A DNA stretch of 64,000 nucleotides from Schizophyllum amplum (Eukaryota > Basidiomycota > Agaricomycetes > Agaricales > Schizophyllaceae), in the NCBI GenBank assembly GCA_007026445.1, contig VDMD01000013.1:372001-436000 (forward strand). Direction: 5' to 3'. A model generated the notes under the pieces. The model was not told the DNA's origin. It saw nothing but the letters and a program-made list of their open reading frames with translations, and made no database searches. A program made the position numbers and the translations under genes. Positions 11,674 through 22,587 of the stretch are shown here, in pieces (position 1 is the first letter of the stretch; each line of letters starts with the position of its first letter).

Positions 11674-12331
11674 CTATTGCGGGTAGACTTGCGACGGCAC
11701 GCAGGTGCCCCGTCCCGGGACGACGCGGGCGGCGAGTTTGTCGTAGGTCTTATCGTTAGGAGTGATGGAACGCCGGCGTGTGTCGCGGACGAACTTGTAG
11801 GGCTGCATACGGGCTCCACGCGCCAGGCGCCGCTCTGGCTGCCGCAGCTGGCGCATGGTCTCGCCGGTGAGCATCATGATTCCCTTCTTCCCTCCCTGGT
11901 TCTCGTTGGGCGGCGGGAAGAGCAGCACGGCGTCGGCCTCGTCGAACGGGCAGGGTGCGAGAGCGTAGGGGATGTTCGCTATGGGGGGCGAGGGAGACGG
12001 TGTGCGCGGGGTGGGACTGAGCTTCTTCGCGCTGCCCTTGGGTTTCGTGTCGGAGCGGGACGTGGGCTCGTCGTAAAGCGTGGGGGACGGTGATCGTGAA
12101 GACATTCCGGATGTGAGGGTGGATGCAGACGAGGCGGACGTCCTACGCTGATGGTGCAGCAGGCGAGCGTCGGTCTGATATGAGAATTAGTTGGGAATGC
12201 GATAATAGATGCTGCAGGAGACTCACCATCTCGGTGTCGTGCAGGCTCAGTTTGGTCATGTCGGGTAGAGTGGGGACGAGGCCAAGTTCGTAGATGGAGG
12301 GAAGCGTGGGGCGTTCGATGTGTGAAGACAT
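11674..12331 (-). CDS. Hypothetical basidiomycete protein
   Basis: Exon 1 (12331-12227) encodes MSSHIERPTLPSIYELGLVP and 15 further residues. A 52-bp GT..AG intron follows and exon 2 (12174-11674) completes 201 residues in phase. The middle is Ser/Pro-rich and likely disordered. The C-terminal half is more ordered (FDEADAVLLFPPPNENQGGK, GIMMLTGETMRQLRQPERRL) and strongly basic. No domain is recognised and no signal peptide or membrane segment is seen. It shares a promoter region of about 580 bp with the divergent AC19 gene. Confidence 0.6.
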
Positions 12332-12759
12332 AGATAATAATGTAGTATGCAACTTGAAGAAATGTTCGTCCACCGGGGATCAAGGCGCTGCCTTTATAAG
12401 AGAGAAGAGGAAAGAAAGCAATCGAGGAACTCTTGGGAAGAGGCGGGGTCGGAACCTGACGACCCAGCTCGACCGAGAGGGCTTATATCCCTACCTGACT
12501 AGACCATGAGGCCGCGGAGTGATGGCCCGCACAAAGAATGGGATGCGCTATGCAAGTCATTGTACGCTGAAATCGGCGGTGCCGCACTACCATTGTTCTC
12601 GGGGAGCACACGGAGATTGGCAAATCCAAGAAGGGCAGGTCACGATCAGATCAGCCAATCACGAACAAATAAGGCATTGTTTCACCCACGTGGCCCGCTT
12701 TTTCATCACTCCCTACTTCGGCAACCTATTGTTCGGGTTGGCAAATCATCTGCGCATCC

Positions 12760-12777
12760 CCCCCCCCCCCCCCCCCC
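12760..12777. repeat. Poly-C tract in a divergent promoter region
   Basis: A run of about 17-18 C residues lies about 135 bp upstream of the AC19 start and about 430 bp upstream of the divergent hypothetical gene. It may affect local chromatin or simply be a mutable homopolymer. Confidence 0.8.
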
Positions 12778-12912
12778 ACGGGTAAGTGCATTGTCATTTG
12801 CCTTCTGGTTGTACTCACCTGCCTCTCAGTTGACCGCCCCTTTACTCTTTGCCTCCATTGTTCTTTGGCATTGTCCCCTCCCTCTTGCTTCCAAAGAGCC
12901 TGGTCTTCAACC

Positions 12913-13809
12913 ATGTCGGCCGAGCTGCCACCGAAAATCAAGATTGTAGGCAAGCTTCACACTTACGCGCAGGCGACTGACTAGCTTTCTAGCTGAGCGG
13001 CGCAGAGACGAACCTCACTGCGGCGACGTATCAGATATATGACGAGAGCCATACTTTAGGGAATGCGCTCCGGTGGATGATTATGAAGAAGTGAGTCGCA
13101 AGTTCTCTGATCCTACTCCAGTTCATCTACAACCGACGTACCCACCGAACCGCCTGCTGACGGTCCTCAACAGCCCAAAAGTGGAATTCTGCGGTTACAG
13201 GTGAGCCGCAACAGTTCGTGAATCCTCCCGGCTCCTGCACTATACAGGCCGCCCTTTGTTCTCTGTTTCTATTGTCCTTGCGGACGGACTTCCTCTTTAT
13301 TGTGTCTCTGGCTTTGCGCCACGGGTCCGCCGTGCGGGGAGTCATGGTAGCATGTGCAAGTCACGAGGCTCGCTTCTCCCCGAAGGGCGAAGGGAAGCTT
13401 GCTTTGTTTTTCGCGGCCTCCTATAATCACGTCGAAACCTCTCTCGGCAGGCTGTGACTCCCTTATTGATGCGGCTTGCGCCGCTGTGCTTGCCGTTCCC
13501 TCTCTCCTCGTCTCTCTCGCCCTTCCTTGCTCACCATACTAATCGCGTCGCACAGTGCACCACACCCGTCTGAGAATGTGATCAATGTGCGAATACAGAT
13601 GTACGGTGAGTTTGAGCCGACTGGCCTGCTTGACGCAGATCTCCTCTTTCTCCGGCTTGTCATTGACCATCCTCCCAGATGATCTGTCATCGCTCGACGC
13701 CCTCCTCACCGCGTTGGACGATCTGGACGATGTCTGCAAGACAGTCGACGAGTCCTACAGGACAAGTCTGAAGTCGGATAACTACGAGCGGTTCCATGAA
13801 GATAGCTAG
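12913..13809 (+). CDS. RPC19: RNA polymerases I and III subunit AC19 (RPAC2)
   Basis: Five exons (12913-12945, 12993-13090, 13174-13200, 13556-13605, 13679-13809) join in phase to 112 residues. The assembled protein contains the family signature DESHTLGNALRWMIMKNPKV, then EFCGYSAPHPSENVINVRIQ and a C-terminal acidic helix (ALDDLDDVCKTVDESYRTSL). AC19 pairs with AC40 and takes the place of one bacterial alpha subunit in Pol I and Pol III assembly. Three exons are 27-50 bp, so only the joined product shows the signature. The third intron is 355 bp, much longer than the roughly 50-bp norm here. The protein is slightly shorter than the yeast homologue because its N-terminal tail is short. Confidence 0.9.
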
Positions 13810-14564
13810 TGCTCAGTGATATCGGGATCCGCATGTCATTCTCGTCTTGTATTCTAATTTTTCGTTGTTGTTTTACGTCTTGCACTTATCCTCGGCGCCA
13901 GTTAGTTCTGTCACAAGAGTCAATCAATGTGGTGGTCCACGCATACCTGAACAAGTATCTTCGAGGCAGCAGCCGCATCCAGCTCGCGCAGCATCCCGTT
14001 GTTCCCCTCAGCGGCCAGGTAAAACGAAGTACTTCTTCTTTTATCAGATAATAATGGTAGCACGCTACAAAGCAGTACGCAGACGATACAAGTTGAGTTA
14101 GATAGGTAGACAGGTACGTAGCACGAGCGATGTCCTTTGCGTAGATCGAACAGATTAGTGAAGTCGACCTCGGCAGACAGACCCTGCATCGCTGAGGTAT
14201 AAGGTAGGCAAGGCGGTGGAGTGGTAGGGAGATTTGCGGGTGACTAGACGGATCGGTGAGTAAGGATGAGGTAAGGCAGTGAGTGGGTAAGCTAGTCGGA
14301 GGGTGATAGGTTGGTCGCAGCAGTAGCACCAGCGACCATACAGTAGGATACATCGATAGCAGTTTTAGAGAGGATAGCAGGTCGACGAGTGTCTGTCAGT
14401 CGTACATGTTCGTATGGCACATACAACAGGGGAGGTGGGAGTTGTGGTACACGAGAGGCCGAGGTACAACAGATGTACAGTTCTGAGCAGCGTGTCAGTC
14501 GCAACTACGGGTAGACAGAGGGATAACGTACCAGGTGTTTACTAGCATAATAGGTGCTTCGGGT
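13810..14564. other. Intergenic region between convergent genes
   Basis: The 3' ends of AC19 and of the minus-strand hypothetical gene face each other across about 750 bp. Open frames here have no protein-like pattern. The 14100-14400 part is rich in short GTAGG/GGTAG-like repeats on the plus strand. Confidence 0.5.
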
Positions 14565-15672
14565 TTACTGGGCCTCAGAGTTATGGCGGGCCTTCTTCTC
14601 CCAGTGGGAGTCGCTCGACCGCGATGACTGTCGCTTGTGTTCACCCTTGCGCTTCCTGTTCCCCTTGACAGAATTCTGCCTGGAGGGAGGCGCGTCGTGC
14701 TTCTTTGGGGTGGTCGGCTCAGTCGGAGGCGCCATGGGAAACACTCGCTTCGTCGGCGACGCAGATGAAAGCACGCTGTCTTTCTTGGGCGACGAGGAGA
14801 GCGAGCCGCCCTTCGATGACACGAAGCTGTTCTTCGCTGATAAGCGACTTCCGCGCGCCCGACCGAGGGATCGCGTGCCTCGCACGGACACCGCGTCCAG
14901 GTAGACGTCGCAGTAGTTGCGGAACGTGCACTGGTTCTCCACATACGCGATAACATTGGGGTTGAAGTCCTTATCCTCGCGGTACGGCGTCTTCTCCGCA
15001 ACGCGCTCCTCCATCTGCGCAGACACGATGTGGAGGCGCCCGCCGAGTTTGAACGCGAGCGCGGTATGTTTCTGGTCCCATGTCTGGCGCGGCGCGGTAG
15101 AGATGGAGGGACGACGACCGAGGGTGGTGGCCGCGCTCGCGCACTTGGCTTCGTCAATGCAGAACGCAACATCGACAAGCTGAGAGTACGCGCAGCGTTC
15201 AATGGGCGCGGGGAGGTGGGCAGCGGTGTCTGCGAGCAACGCTTCGAGGTGGGCGTTGAGTTCGAGGAATTTATGTGTGCCCTGTCCGTTCGCCTGGTAC
15301 CCATCTACGAGGATTTGATAGCTTGACTCGTCGTCGAAATGGAGAGTGAGGCAGGGATGGCTGGCGGAGCGGCGTATGTTCACGAGCGTCTTGCCTTGGA
15401 TAGAGGAGGGCTCGACGCTAGATGGGTCTGTCAGCGCCCGAACGCGCAGGGAGGATAGCAGCCACGTACCCTGGGCGATCTGGGCTCAGATTCAAGTGAT
15501 TGAGATCGAGATGCAGCGGCGGCGGGCGCTTGCTGGCCTGCTTGGCCTTGGGAGGCGGGGATGCGGACCGGGAAGACGCGGGGGTGACGCTGGATCCAGA
15601 GGTGGACGCGTTCGCGCCCCAGTAGCTGCTGCCACTGTCCGAGGGCGTCATGTCGCTGCTGAAGTCGCTCAT
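14565..15672 (-). CDS. Hypothetical basidiomycete protein with conserved core and disordered tail
   Basis: Exon 1 (15672-15470) begins MSDFSSDMTPSDSGSSYWGA and is Ser/Pro-rich. A 52-bp intron (15418-15469) follows, and exon 2 (15417-14565) completes 351 residues in phase. The ordered part includes SLTLHFDDESS-like sequence (SASHPCLTLHFDDESSYQIL) and KDFNPNVIAYVENQCTFRNY. The C-terminal 100 residues are a Ser/Lys/Arg-rich, probably nuclear-targeting disordered tail with several PxxP and basic clusters. An upstream in-frame ATG at 15759 is possible, but the chosen start fits the acidic N-terminus better. No family is recognised. Confidence 0.62.
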
Positions 15673-16249
15673 ACGCGGATCGTCGCCGGCAAACGTGTAA
15701 AATGCAATAGTGCCACGGCCGGTACCGAACCAATTGGTAAAGATCGCGCGGGTTTGCAATCGCTTGTTCCCCGGGAAACGCGGCTGTCAGCAGCAGCGAG
15801 CAGCGGATGGGGAGAACAAAGAGCAGCTCAGTCGCCAGTCAGTTGCATTTATACGTAGTGGTCAACGACAGGGTGGCCTCGAGGCAGGCCGTCTGATGTG
15901 ACATGATGGTCCGGACCAATCCACGTGGAAAACAATGCAGCTAGACCTGTTTAGGGCAGCCCATTGTCCTGCTGTGGTGCGCGACGCGCGTCGCACGCCC
16001 GACTCATCGTCGAGACTGACTGTGCAGAGTTACAGAAGCGTGAGAGATACAAGTGTGCTACAGAATATATGTGCGTTCTACAAGGGAATGATACAGTGAT
16101 ACTCAGCAGGCAAGGCAAACACGATGCCATCCGTTGCCCGGGTTCACTTACTAAAACAGTTGTTCTTCCTGTATAAGCCCTCGATCTATCTTGGGCATTC
16201 TTGACCCAGTAAACTGATAGCCTCCGGGCGTGTTTGTTTGAGGACACGT
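15673..16249. other. Intergenic region
   Basis: This is the promoter side of the hypothetical gene at 14565-15672 and the 3' side of YVH1, both on the minus strand. No coding pattern is visible. Confidence 0.4.
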
Positions 16250-18320
16250 TCAGACCACGACCTCGTCTACTTTGGACCTGTTGATACAAAAGCCCTAGCA
16301 ACAGCTTCAGCACGCGACTCTCTGCATGTCTCGCATGAACATACCGGCGTCACCCATTCCTTGCAGCCACACTGCACGCCTGCCCAGTCGTAGTTTCCTA
16401 GCTTTGCCTGGCATTTCGGGTTAGGGCAGATGATCTTTCCTGCAATCTCGCCGCTTTCAAGGAAGTGATCCATCCACTTCATCTACAGCCACACAGAATC
16501 AGAGAGATCACAATGAAAGATCAAAAAAGGCTCACAGGTTCTACAAAGTAGCCAGAACACTTCGGATTCATGAGGATGGGCGGGCTACTGTTTGCCGACC
16601 CGCGACTTGGGCCTCCTGCGCTCGTGGCCCCGAGGCTGTCTCGACGTAGCGCCGTCAGCTTGGGATTTGCGTTCAGCTGCGCCGCGAGGTCACTCGGCGA
16701 GAAGTACGTCGCAGGCGTCCCGGGCTGCGACTTCGGTGCCTCCTTCTTCACGCGCTCCTCGCGCATGATTTGGGTGACGATCTCTGCGCGCTGAGATGAG
16801 CCTTCGGAACCCTCCATCGCCGCGCTCATTCGTCGGCCGAGCTGTCGCGCCTCCTCCTTTGCTTGCGCGAAGGCTTCTTTGTCCGCTTCGTCATCGGATT
16901 CGTCCGCTACGGCGCTGTCGTCTTCGGCGTCGTTCATTTCCATACCTTGTATGGCCTTTTTGACATCCGTGACCATGTCGCGCTCCGGCGCAGCCTTGCT
17001 CTCCTCCTGCTCTTCCTCGTCCGTATCGAGCGCGCTCTCTCCACTGGTCGCATCACTCCCCTTCTCCGCCTCTAGCGCGCTCATCGTAAAGCCCGTACCC
17101 GCCAGTTGGCTGCCGCGCCTTGGCCCCGGCCCGACGCCAGGCCTCCGCGGGTCCGACAAGCTGCCGCTCCCGCGCCGCTCGCTCGGCCCCGCCGCCGTCA
17201 TGCTCATGCTCGACAGGAAGTTCCCGCGCGGACCACTCTGCGACGAGCGGCGCGAGGCGGTGGGCGTCTGCCCTGTTGGCGTCGCGGGCCCGATTTGTCC
17301 GTGATCATACATGTGCTCGCGCGCAGCAAGCTCCTGACGGCACATTTTGCAGCGGATGCGCCGGCGGGGGCCTTTCGCGACGCGTCCGCCGGGCGTGGGC
17401 GGCGCGGAATCGCCTGGCGTGCGGGGAAAGCGGGCAAACATGTCGGTTTCGGGTGGGCCGCCATCCCCGTCTGTAGGTAGATTGTGTGAGACGACGGGAG
17501 GAAGACGAAGTATTCCTAACGCACTCATCACATCCTCCATGACACGCTGCGTGTAGAACTGCCTAACGGCCTTGCTCTTACGCGAGGGAGAAAACGAGGC
17601 GGCATGGAAGACTTCTAGCTGGTACAGAAAGCCCGGGTTGGGACTGATGCATTGTGAGCTTCGTGCGTGGTCTGGCGGGCAACGCGAAGCACGTACGCGA
17701 CTTCCACCGCGCCCTCGCCGTCCCCGCGCCGCGCACGGATAACCTCGATGGCTTCGTCCGGCGTGAGCTTGTACGTGTACATGAGATACGCTGCTACGAT
17801 CGTCACGGAGCGGCCTGCGTATTGTCAGCCTGCGCCTATCTCAGCGAGGGGCACGCCCTACTCATGCCGGCGACGCAGTGCACCAGCACACCGCGGTCCT
17901 TGTCTAGCTCGGATTGGATGAAGGAGATGGAGGGGAGAAAGTGCGTGAGGACATCAGACTGCTCGTCATCGTCTAGAAGGATTTGGTGCCGCAGGAACGT
18001 CTGCGGTGTCTCGTCAGTCTCGAGTTGAAGGATAGGACGATAGTGTGCACCTCGGCTATGCGCACCCGCCCACGCATCGCGCTGAGGACGCTGAAGATGT
18101 TGTGCGTTTTGAGCAGCTCGACGTTCTGTGCGGTGAGGAGATCGCCTAGGTAGAGGTTCGGCACGATCTGCGTGAGGCGCGGCGAGGGTATTGCGCCCTC
18201 GGGCGGGGGAATGGGAGCAGGAACCTTTTTCAATGCCTCATAGAGCACGGCGGCAGCTGAGGCATCACTGACGCTCGTCGCGGCCAGCTGTTCGTCGTCG
18301 GAGGTCATGGTGCGGGACAA
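16250..18320 (-). CDS. YVH1: Dual-specificity phosphatase with zinc-binding C-terminus, YVH1/DUSP12 family
   Basis: Six exons (18320-18051, 18000-17862, 17814-17697, 17643-16536, 16482-16345, 16294-16250) join in phase to 605 residues. The N-terminal phosphatase domain has IVPNLYLGDLLTAQNVELLK, the acid-loop region ILLDDDEQSDVL and the catalytic loop HCVAGMSRS near residue 131, whose serine codon is split by an intron. The zinc part comprises CKMC near residue 274 and a C-terminal cluster: NPKCSGYF, KWMDHFLESGEIAGKI, ICPNPKCQAKLG, CGCKEW and the conserved end GFCINRSKVDEV. YVH1 proteins aid 60S ribosome maturation by displacing Mrt4, mainly through the zinc domain. The protein is far longer than the usual 340-360 residues because about 250 acidic, Ser-rich, low-complexity residues separate CKMC from the rest of the zinc domain. 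An ATG at residue 5 is an alternative start. Confidence 0.92.
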
Positions 18321-18583
18321 GTCTTTGCTGCGCGATCATGCGTCTGACTTGAAGATCCTTCGAAACTGCGAGAATAAAATCGAAGAGCGAATAAGAGCGT
18401 GGGCGCGATGGACGAGATGAACGTAAGAGGAGACGTATACATGACTTACTGGCCCAGAAAGCGCTCGTCACAATTCACAGTCAAAGTCAAGTGCGATGGT
18501 TCGGTCATGATAAGGTCACATCAACTAGAGAATACATACACCAGCCTGAGTGTGGATACAGTAAGTACAGCGCGTCGCAAAGC

Positions 18584-19963
18584 TCAATCATCAGATCCCA
18601 AGACTCTCTTCACCGCTTCCTCCTCCTGCTCCCTGGCCTTGATCCGGCGATCCTTGAGCCTCACAAGGCTGTCCCGGATACTGTCAATGTGCACCCGGAC
18701 CGGTATGTCCAGCCCCGCGACCGCAGCGAGATTCGGTGTCGACACGCGATCGCGCAGGTCCTCCATCTCCGCCTCCATCGACTGCAACGTGTGCATCGCG
18801 CCGACGACCTGCGCACGCGCCTCCTTCCTGTACGCACCGAGCGCCTTCAGCAGTTGCAGGTGATCATTCTGGTCGCGCAGCTCATTGCGGTTGCCGCCTA
18901 ATATCGTCCAAAGCTGCGCGAGGAGCTCGTCCTTCTCTGTGGTGATGGTCTTGTCCTCGCGCGCGACGATCTCATGCAGAAAATCGAGCAGCTCCTCCAT
19001 GCGGTCGAGGTCGGCGAGGCGCGCGGACAATTCAACGAGCAGGTTGCTCATTGCTTGCGACTGGACTTCCATGGCTTGCGTAAAGGTGACACGGACGATC
19101 TCGCCGACGTCGCGCTTCGGCGTCCAGAGTACGAGGTCGCCGAAGGAGAAGGAGGACGCGCGGTCTTGAGCCGCCTCTATGGTTTGCAGTGCAGCATTGT
19201 TGGCGGCGATGACTTCGTCGACGGCGCGGATCACCTTGCTACCAAGTCGGTGAAGCCCGCGACCTGTCTTCTTCGCCTCGCTGACGATGTCGGTCAGGAC
19301 AGAGCCCACGGAGTCTTTGCTCTTGAGGCTGCTGATGCGCACGAGCGTTGTGAGATCTCGCGTGGCAATCTCGGCTTTCTTCATTTCGAGCGAGAGGCTG
19401 GCACCGCCCGCGGTGTCTTCAAGAAGCTGCTCGAATTTGGACTGGGTTTGCATCATTTCGGGGAAGTTGCCGACCTGAGGCACCTTGGGGCCATCGGAGA
19501 GCGGGGGCGAGTAGCACAATGGTGTGCTGGAGATTCCTGGTAAAATGCATAGTGGAGAGAATGCAGCTTTGATGCGGCTGAAGACGAAGGCGAGGAGGTA
19601 GGTGAAGAGCAGGAGAGCGAGTGGGTAGCGCATGAGATGAATGGCGCGGCCTACCACTTCGATCGTATAGCGAACGGTGTATCTGGAAGCGTGGATCGCG
19701 CTCTCAACGAATTCATCGCGGGTCACAAGCGCGGGTCGTTCCTTTGCATTTTCCGTATCGGACGGTCCTTTTGAGGTCTTGCCCTTCTTGACCGTCCTGC
19801 GCACGGTGGATGACGCGACTTGTATGTTCCTTGACTGGACCCTGCGTTTACGTGGAGACGCAGATGAGAGTGCAGGGCTGGAAGGTCGAGCTACTGGGTT
19901 GTGTGGCTCCGAGACATCCTCCCATTCATCCTCTTCTGGGTAATAACGAAGGCTCTGGAACAT
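18584..19963 (-). CDS. Single-pass membrane protein with long coiled coil, uncharacterised
   Basis: An uninterrupted frame of 459 residues starts MFQSLRYYPEEDEWEDVSEP. A basic Ser-rich segment (about 30-80) precedes a hydrophobic membrane segment at about 112-130 (YPLALLLFTYLLAFVFSRI). Most of the remainder (about 160-450) is helical and charged, with heptad-like runs such as MSNLLVELSARLADLDRMEE and RVHIDSIRDSLVRLKDRRIK. A large soluble domain tethered to an internal membrane, for example the nuclear envelope or ER, is plausible but inferred. Upstream in-frame sequence to 20188 is Cys-rich and unlike a protein start, so I use 19963. It lies head to tail with YVH1 and divergent from the coiled-coil gene at 20347. 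Confidence 0.72.
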   Translation of the reverse strand: MFQSLRYYPEEDEWEDVSEPHNPVARPSSPALSSASPRKRRVQSRNIQVASSTVRRTVKKGKTSKGPSDTENAKERPALVTRDEFVESAIHASRYTVRYTIEVVGRAIHLMRYPLALLLFTYLLAFVFSRIKAAFSPLCILPGISSTPLCYSPPLSDGPKVPQVGNFPEMMQTQSKFEQLLEDTAGGASLSLEMKKAEIATRDLTTLVRISSLKSKDSVGSVLTDIVSEAKKTGRGLHRLGSKVIRAVDEVIAANNAALQTIEAAQDRASSFSFGDLVLWTPKRDVGEIVRVTFTQAMEVQSQAMSNLLVELSARLADLDRMEELLDFLHEIVAREDKTITTEKDELLAQLWTILGGNRNELRDQNDHLQLLKALGAYRKEARAQVVGAMHTLQSMEAEMEDLRDRVSTPNLAAVAGLDIPVRVHIDSIRDSLVRLKDRRIKAREQEEEAVKRVLGSDD

Positions 19964-20346
19964 GAGACACGCGAATGAGACTTCATGGCTGTTCAACAGA
20001 CATACAACGCACCGAGCCCCTCTCCTCATTCCTCGTTCCCCTATGCAGAGTGGCATTCTCGCTGTCATATGCATGGATTCTGACCATGATTTGAGGGCTG
20101 ACTGGGGGCTGATGGCTGTGATGAGGGCAGGAGACAAGACGGTGAACGCATGTACGCGTGACGTCACGTCACCTTGAGGACTCCCCAACGCCTCATTTAT
20201 GTTTTGCCCGAGTTTTGCCTCCGCGAAAATATGATTGAGAGCACGTTGCCGACTTCGTTGCCAGAAACCGATACTTCTTATTACTTTTCCCTTTCAACTC
20301 TCATTGTCCCGTCGTACCCTTGGTCTCGCCTGTTCTCATCGGCGCC

Positions 20347-22587
20347 ATGCTCGCCCCGGAGACACCGGTCATGATGCCAGTGCAGGCGCCACATCTCGAA
20401 CCGACGATCGACAAACAGCCTGCGTCTATTCAAGCCGGTATCAACAGTATCTTAGAGCTTATCAAAGAGGAGCGGGAGAAGGCGGCGCAGGCGACGCGAC
20501 GGGAGCTGCAGGGCGCGTACCACGCAGAGAAGGAGCAGGCGCTTGCGGCCATCCAGCAACTGGAGGCAGAGAAGTTCTGCCAGAAGGCTGTCTGCGAGTC
20601 TCTTCGCGCGCACATTCGCAAACTGGAGAGTGAGCTCTCCCGCGTAGGACAGGATGCTTTGACCTCGTTGCAGGCAAAGTTGGACTGCTGGAGACGCAGG
20701 CGGGGGCAAAGATTGAAACGCTCGAAGCGCGAGTCGAAGAGTTGGTGGGCAACCTCGTAAAGGCGGATAAGGGGCGTCAAGACGTGGAGGTCGTCTACGC
20801 GCTCAAGATCGAGACGCTCGAGGCGCGAGTTGGAGAGTTGATCGGCGACCTCGTGAAAGCGGACAAGGGACATCAAGACACGGAGGCCGTCCTTGCGCTC
20901 AAGGAACAAGCTCTGCAACAGAAGACAGTCGAGGCGGATGAGGGCTCGAAGACGAAAGCAGATCTCACCACACGCGTCGCGGAACTCCAGGAGGAGCTAG
21001 CTAGCAGTCGCACCTACACCTCCACCATTACCCAACAACTTGCTTGATCAATGCCGGTGTTGACCGACAAGCGCGTGCGATGCAGCAGGTGGAGAGCAGC
21101 GCACTGACTACGCCACGAAACTCGACGACGCGGAGAGGAGGATCAAGAACATGGAGGAGTCCTCGAAGGCAGACGCCGACAAGTGGAAGGGCGAGCGGAC
21201 GACCCTACAGGGACAGGTCGCATGCCTCAGCGCCAAGCATGCACAGACCCAGCAACACGCCACGAAAATGCAGCATAATGTTGACAGGACCCTCGCTCAG
21301 ATGCGCGACGGCTGCGAACGCAAGGTTGCCGACGCGGAGAAAGAGCGGACTCATCTCGTCCTGCGCATTGCGGAGCTCGAGAGTGACTGGATGAAGGCTA
21401 GCACGCGCGTCCGCGAGCTGGAGCAGGCTCTCGCGCATTCGCAGCAGCAGTACGAGAATGTTGTCGCGGCTATCAACGACAGCGGATTCATCCAAGTGCG
21501 GGAAACCACCATATCTGTCCGGTCAGAGCTCTACAACTGTGTCATTTCGCTGGCCACGCATACATCCTCGACGAAAGAGCCGCAAAGTTTGTCGAGCGCG
21601 CCACCTACGGCCCTCTGCGCGGCCCTCGAACGGTGCGAGATCGCAGTGCGACAGATGCGTGAGGGCGCATTGAAGCTGCAGAAAGAGTTGAGGATCAAGG
21701 AGGGGGAGGCCCAACGGACGCTGGCTGACGCCAGCGGAACTGCGGGTACGAAGCTCGTGGAGCTACGACAGGAACTACAGCGGACGCAGGACGAGCTGAA
21801 GTCGTACAAAGCGGCATTTGCGAAATTGAGGCAAATGGGTGAATCGGGCTCGGGTTCATCCAAAGAAAGTACGTTCGCTTGGCCTTCTCCCCATACTTGC
21901 TTGCTTATTGGGCTGGGCAGCACGTACGAAGGCCTCTTCCACCACCGCCGCCGCTGGTTCGACTAGCTCGAACAAGCCAAGTACGTGATCCCATCGCGCG
22001 ATATGAACAGAGGAAGCTGACACCGCGCTTGCAGGTAGTTCCGTTCCCGCTAAGCGACCACCACCCTCTACGTCTACTGCACCGCCGAAGAAGTTGCAGA
22101 AGCTGTCCGAGAGTTCAGTTTCTGCGAACTTTAAACCTGCCGGTGGTAGGACGGCGCAGCCTGCTGCCTCTGGCTCGCAGCCACCGGGCCATAGTAAGTA
22201 CCAATGCGGCGCACGAGGGCTACACTCATGAAATGTTCTTCAGAATCTACTGCGCCCTCGGCCAATCCAGCGCGGCAACACGACGGCCCCGGCCTCGTAC
22301 CAGTTGGTCGGAAATCATCGAGCTCAACATCAAACACACCTTCGTCGTCATATGGGCCCGTTCACCCTATCAAGCTAGAGCGCAACCCATTACCCTCATC
22401 CAATCCTTCACCATCCTCCACCGCGTCGAAGCCTCATGCAGCGGCGTCACGGACGTCGGATGCGGCGTCCACGTCGTCGGCTGCACGTATTTCCTCCGCT
22501 TCTCGGCCAACCTCACAACTTCGACATACCACCGACCCACGCCTCAAACAACCTACGAAGCGGCCAATGGGACCGCGACCTAGTTGA
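20347..22587 (+). CDS. Coiled-coil protein with Ser/Pro-rich basic tail, uncharacterised
   Basis: The start is ATG 20347 (MLAPETPVMMPVQAPHLEPT). Helical heptad sequence runs to about 20643. A 56-bp intron (20644-20699) restores frame to a tandemly duplicated 32-residue coiled-coil unit (20709-20900). More coiled coil follows (MEESSKADADKWKGERTTLQ and on to 21868). Three phased introns (21869-21920, 21981-22034, 22194-22243) lead to a tail rich in Ser, Pro, Thr and basic residues, ending GPRPS at the TGA before 22588. The junction near 21045-21110 is unresolved: one frame stops at 21045, and the next coding frame (DYATKLDDAERRIKNMEE) begins near 21107 without an obvious intron of the right length. 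It may be a missed exon border or a real lesion. No named family is recognised. Confidence 0.6.
20709..20900 (+). repeat. 96-bp in-frame tandem duplication coding a 32-residue coiled-coil unit
   Basis: Two adjacent 96-bp copies (20709-20804 and 20805-20900) encode KIETLEARVEELVGNLVKAD.. and KIETLEARVGELIGDLVKAD... They are still very similar at nucleotide level, with most differences at third positions, so the duplication is fairly recent. It lengthens the coiled coil without breaking frame. Confidence 0.85.
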
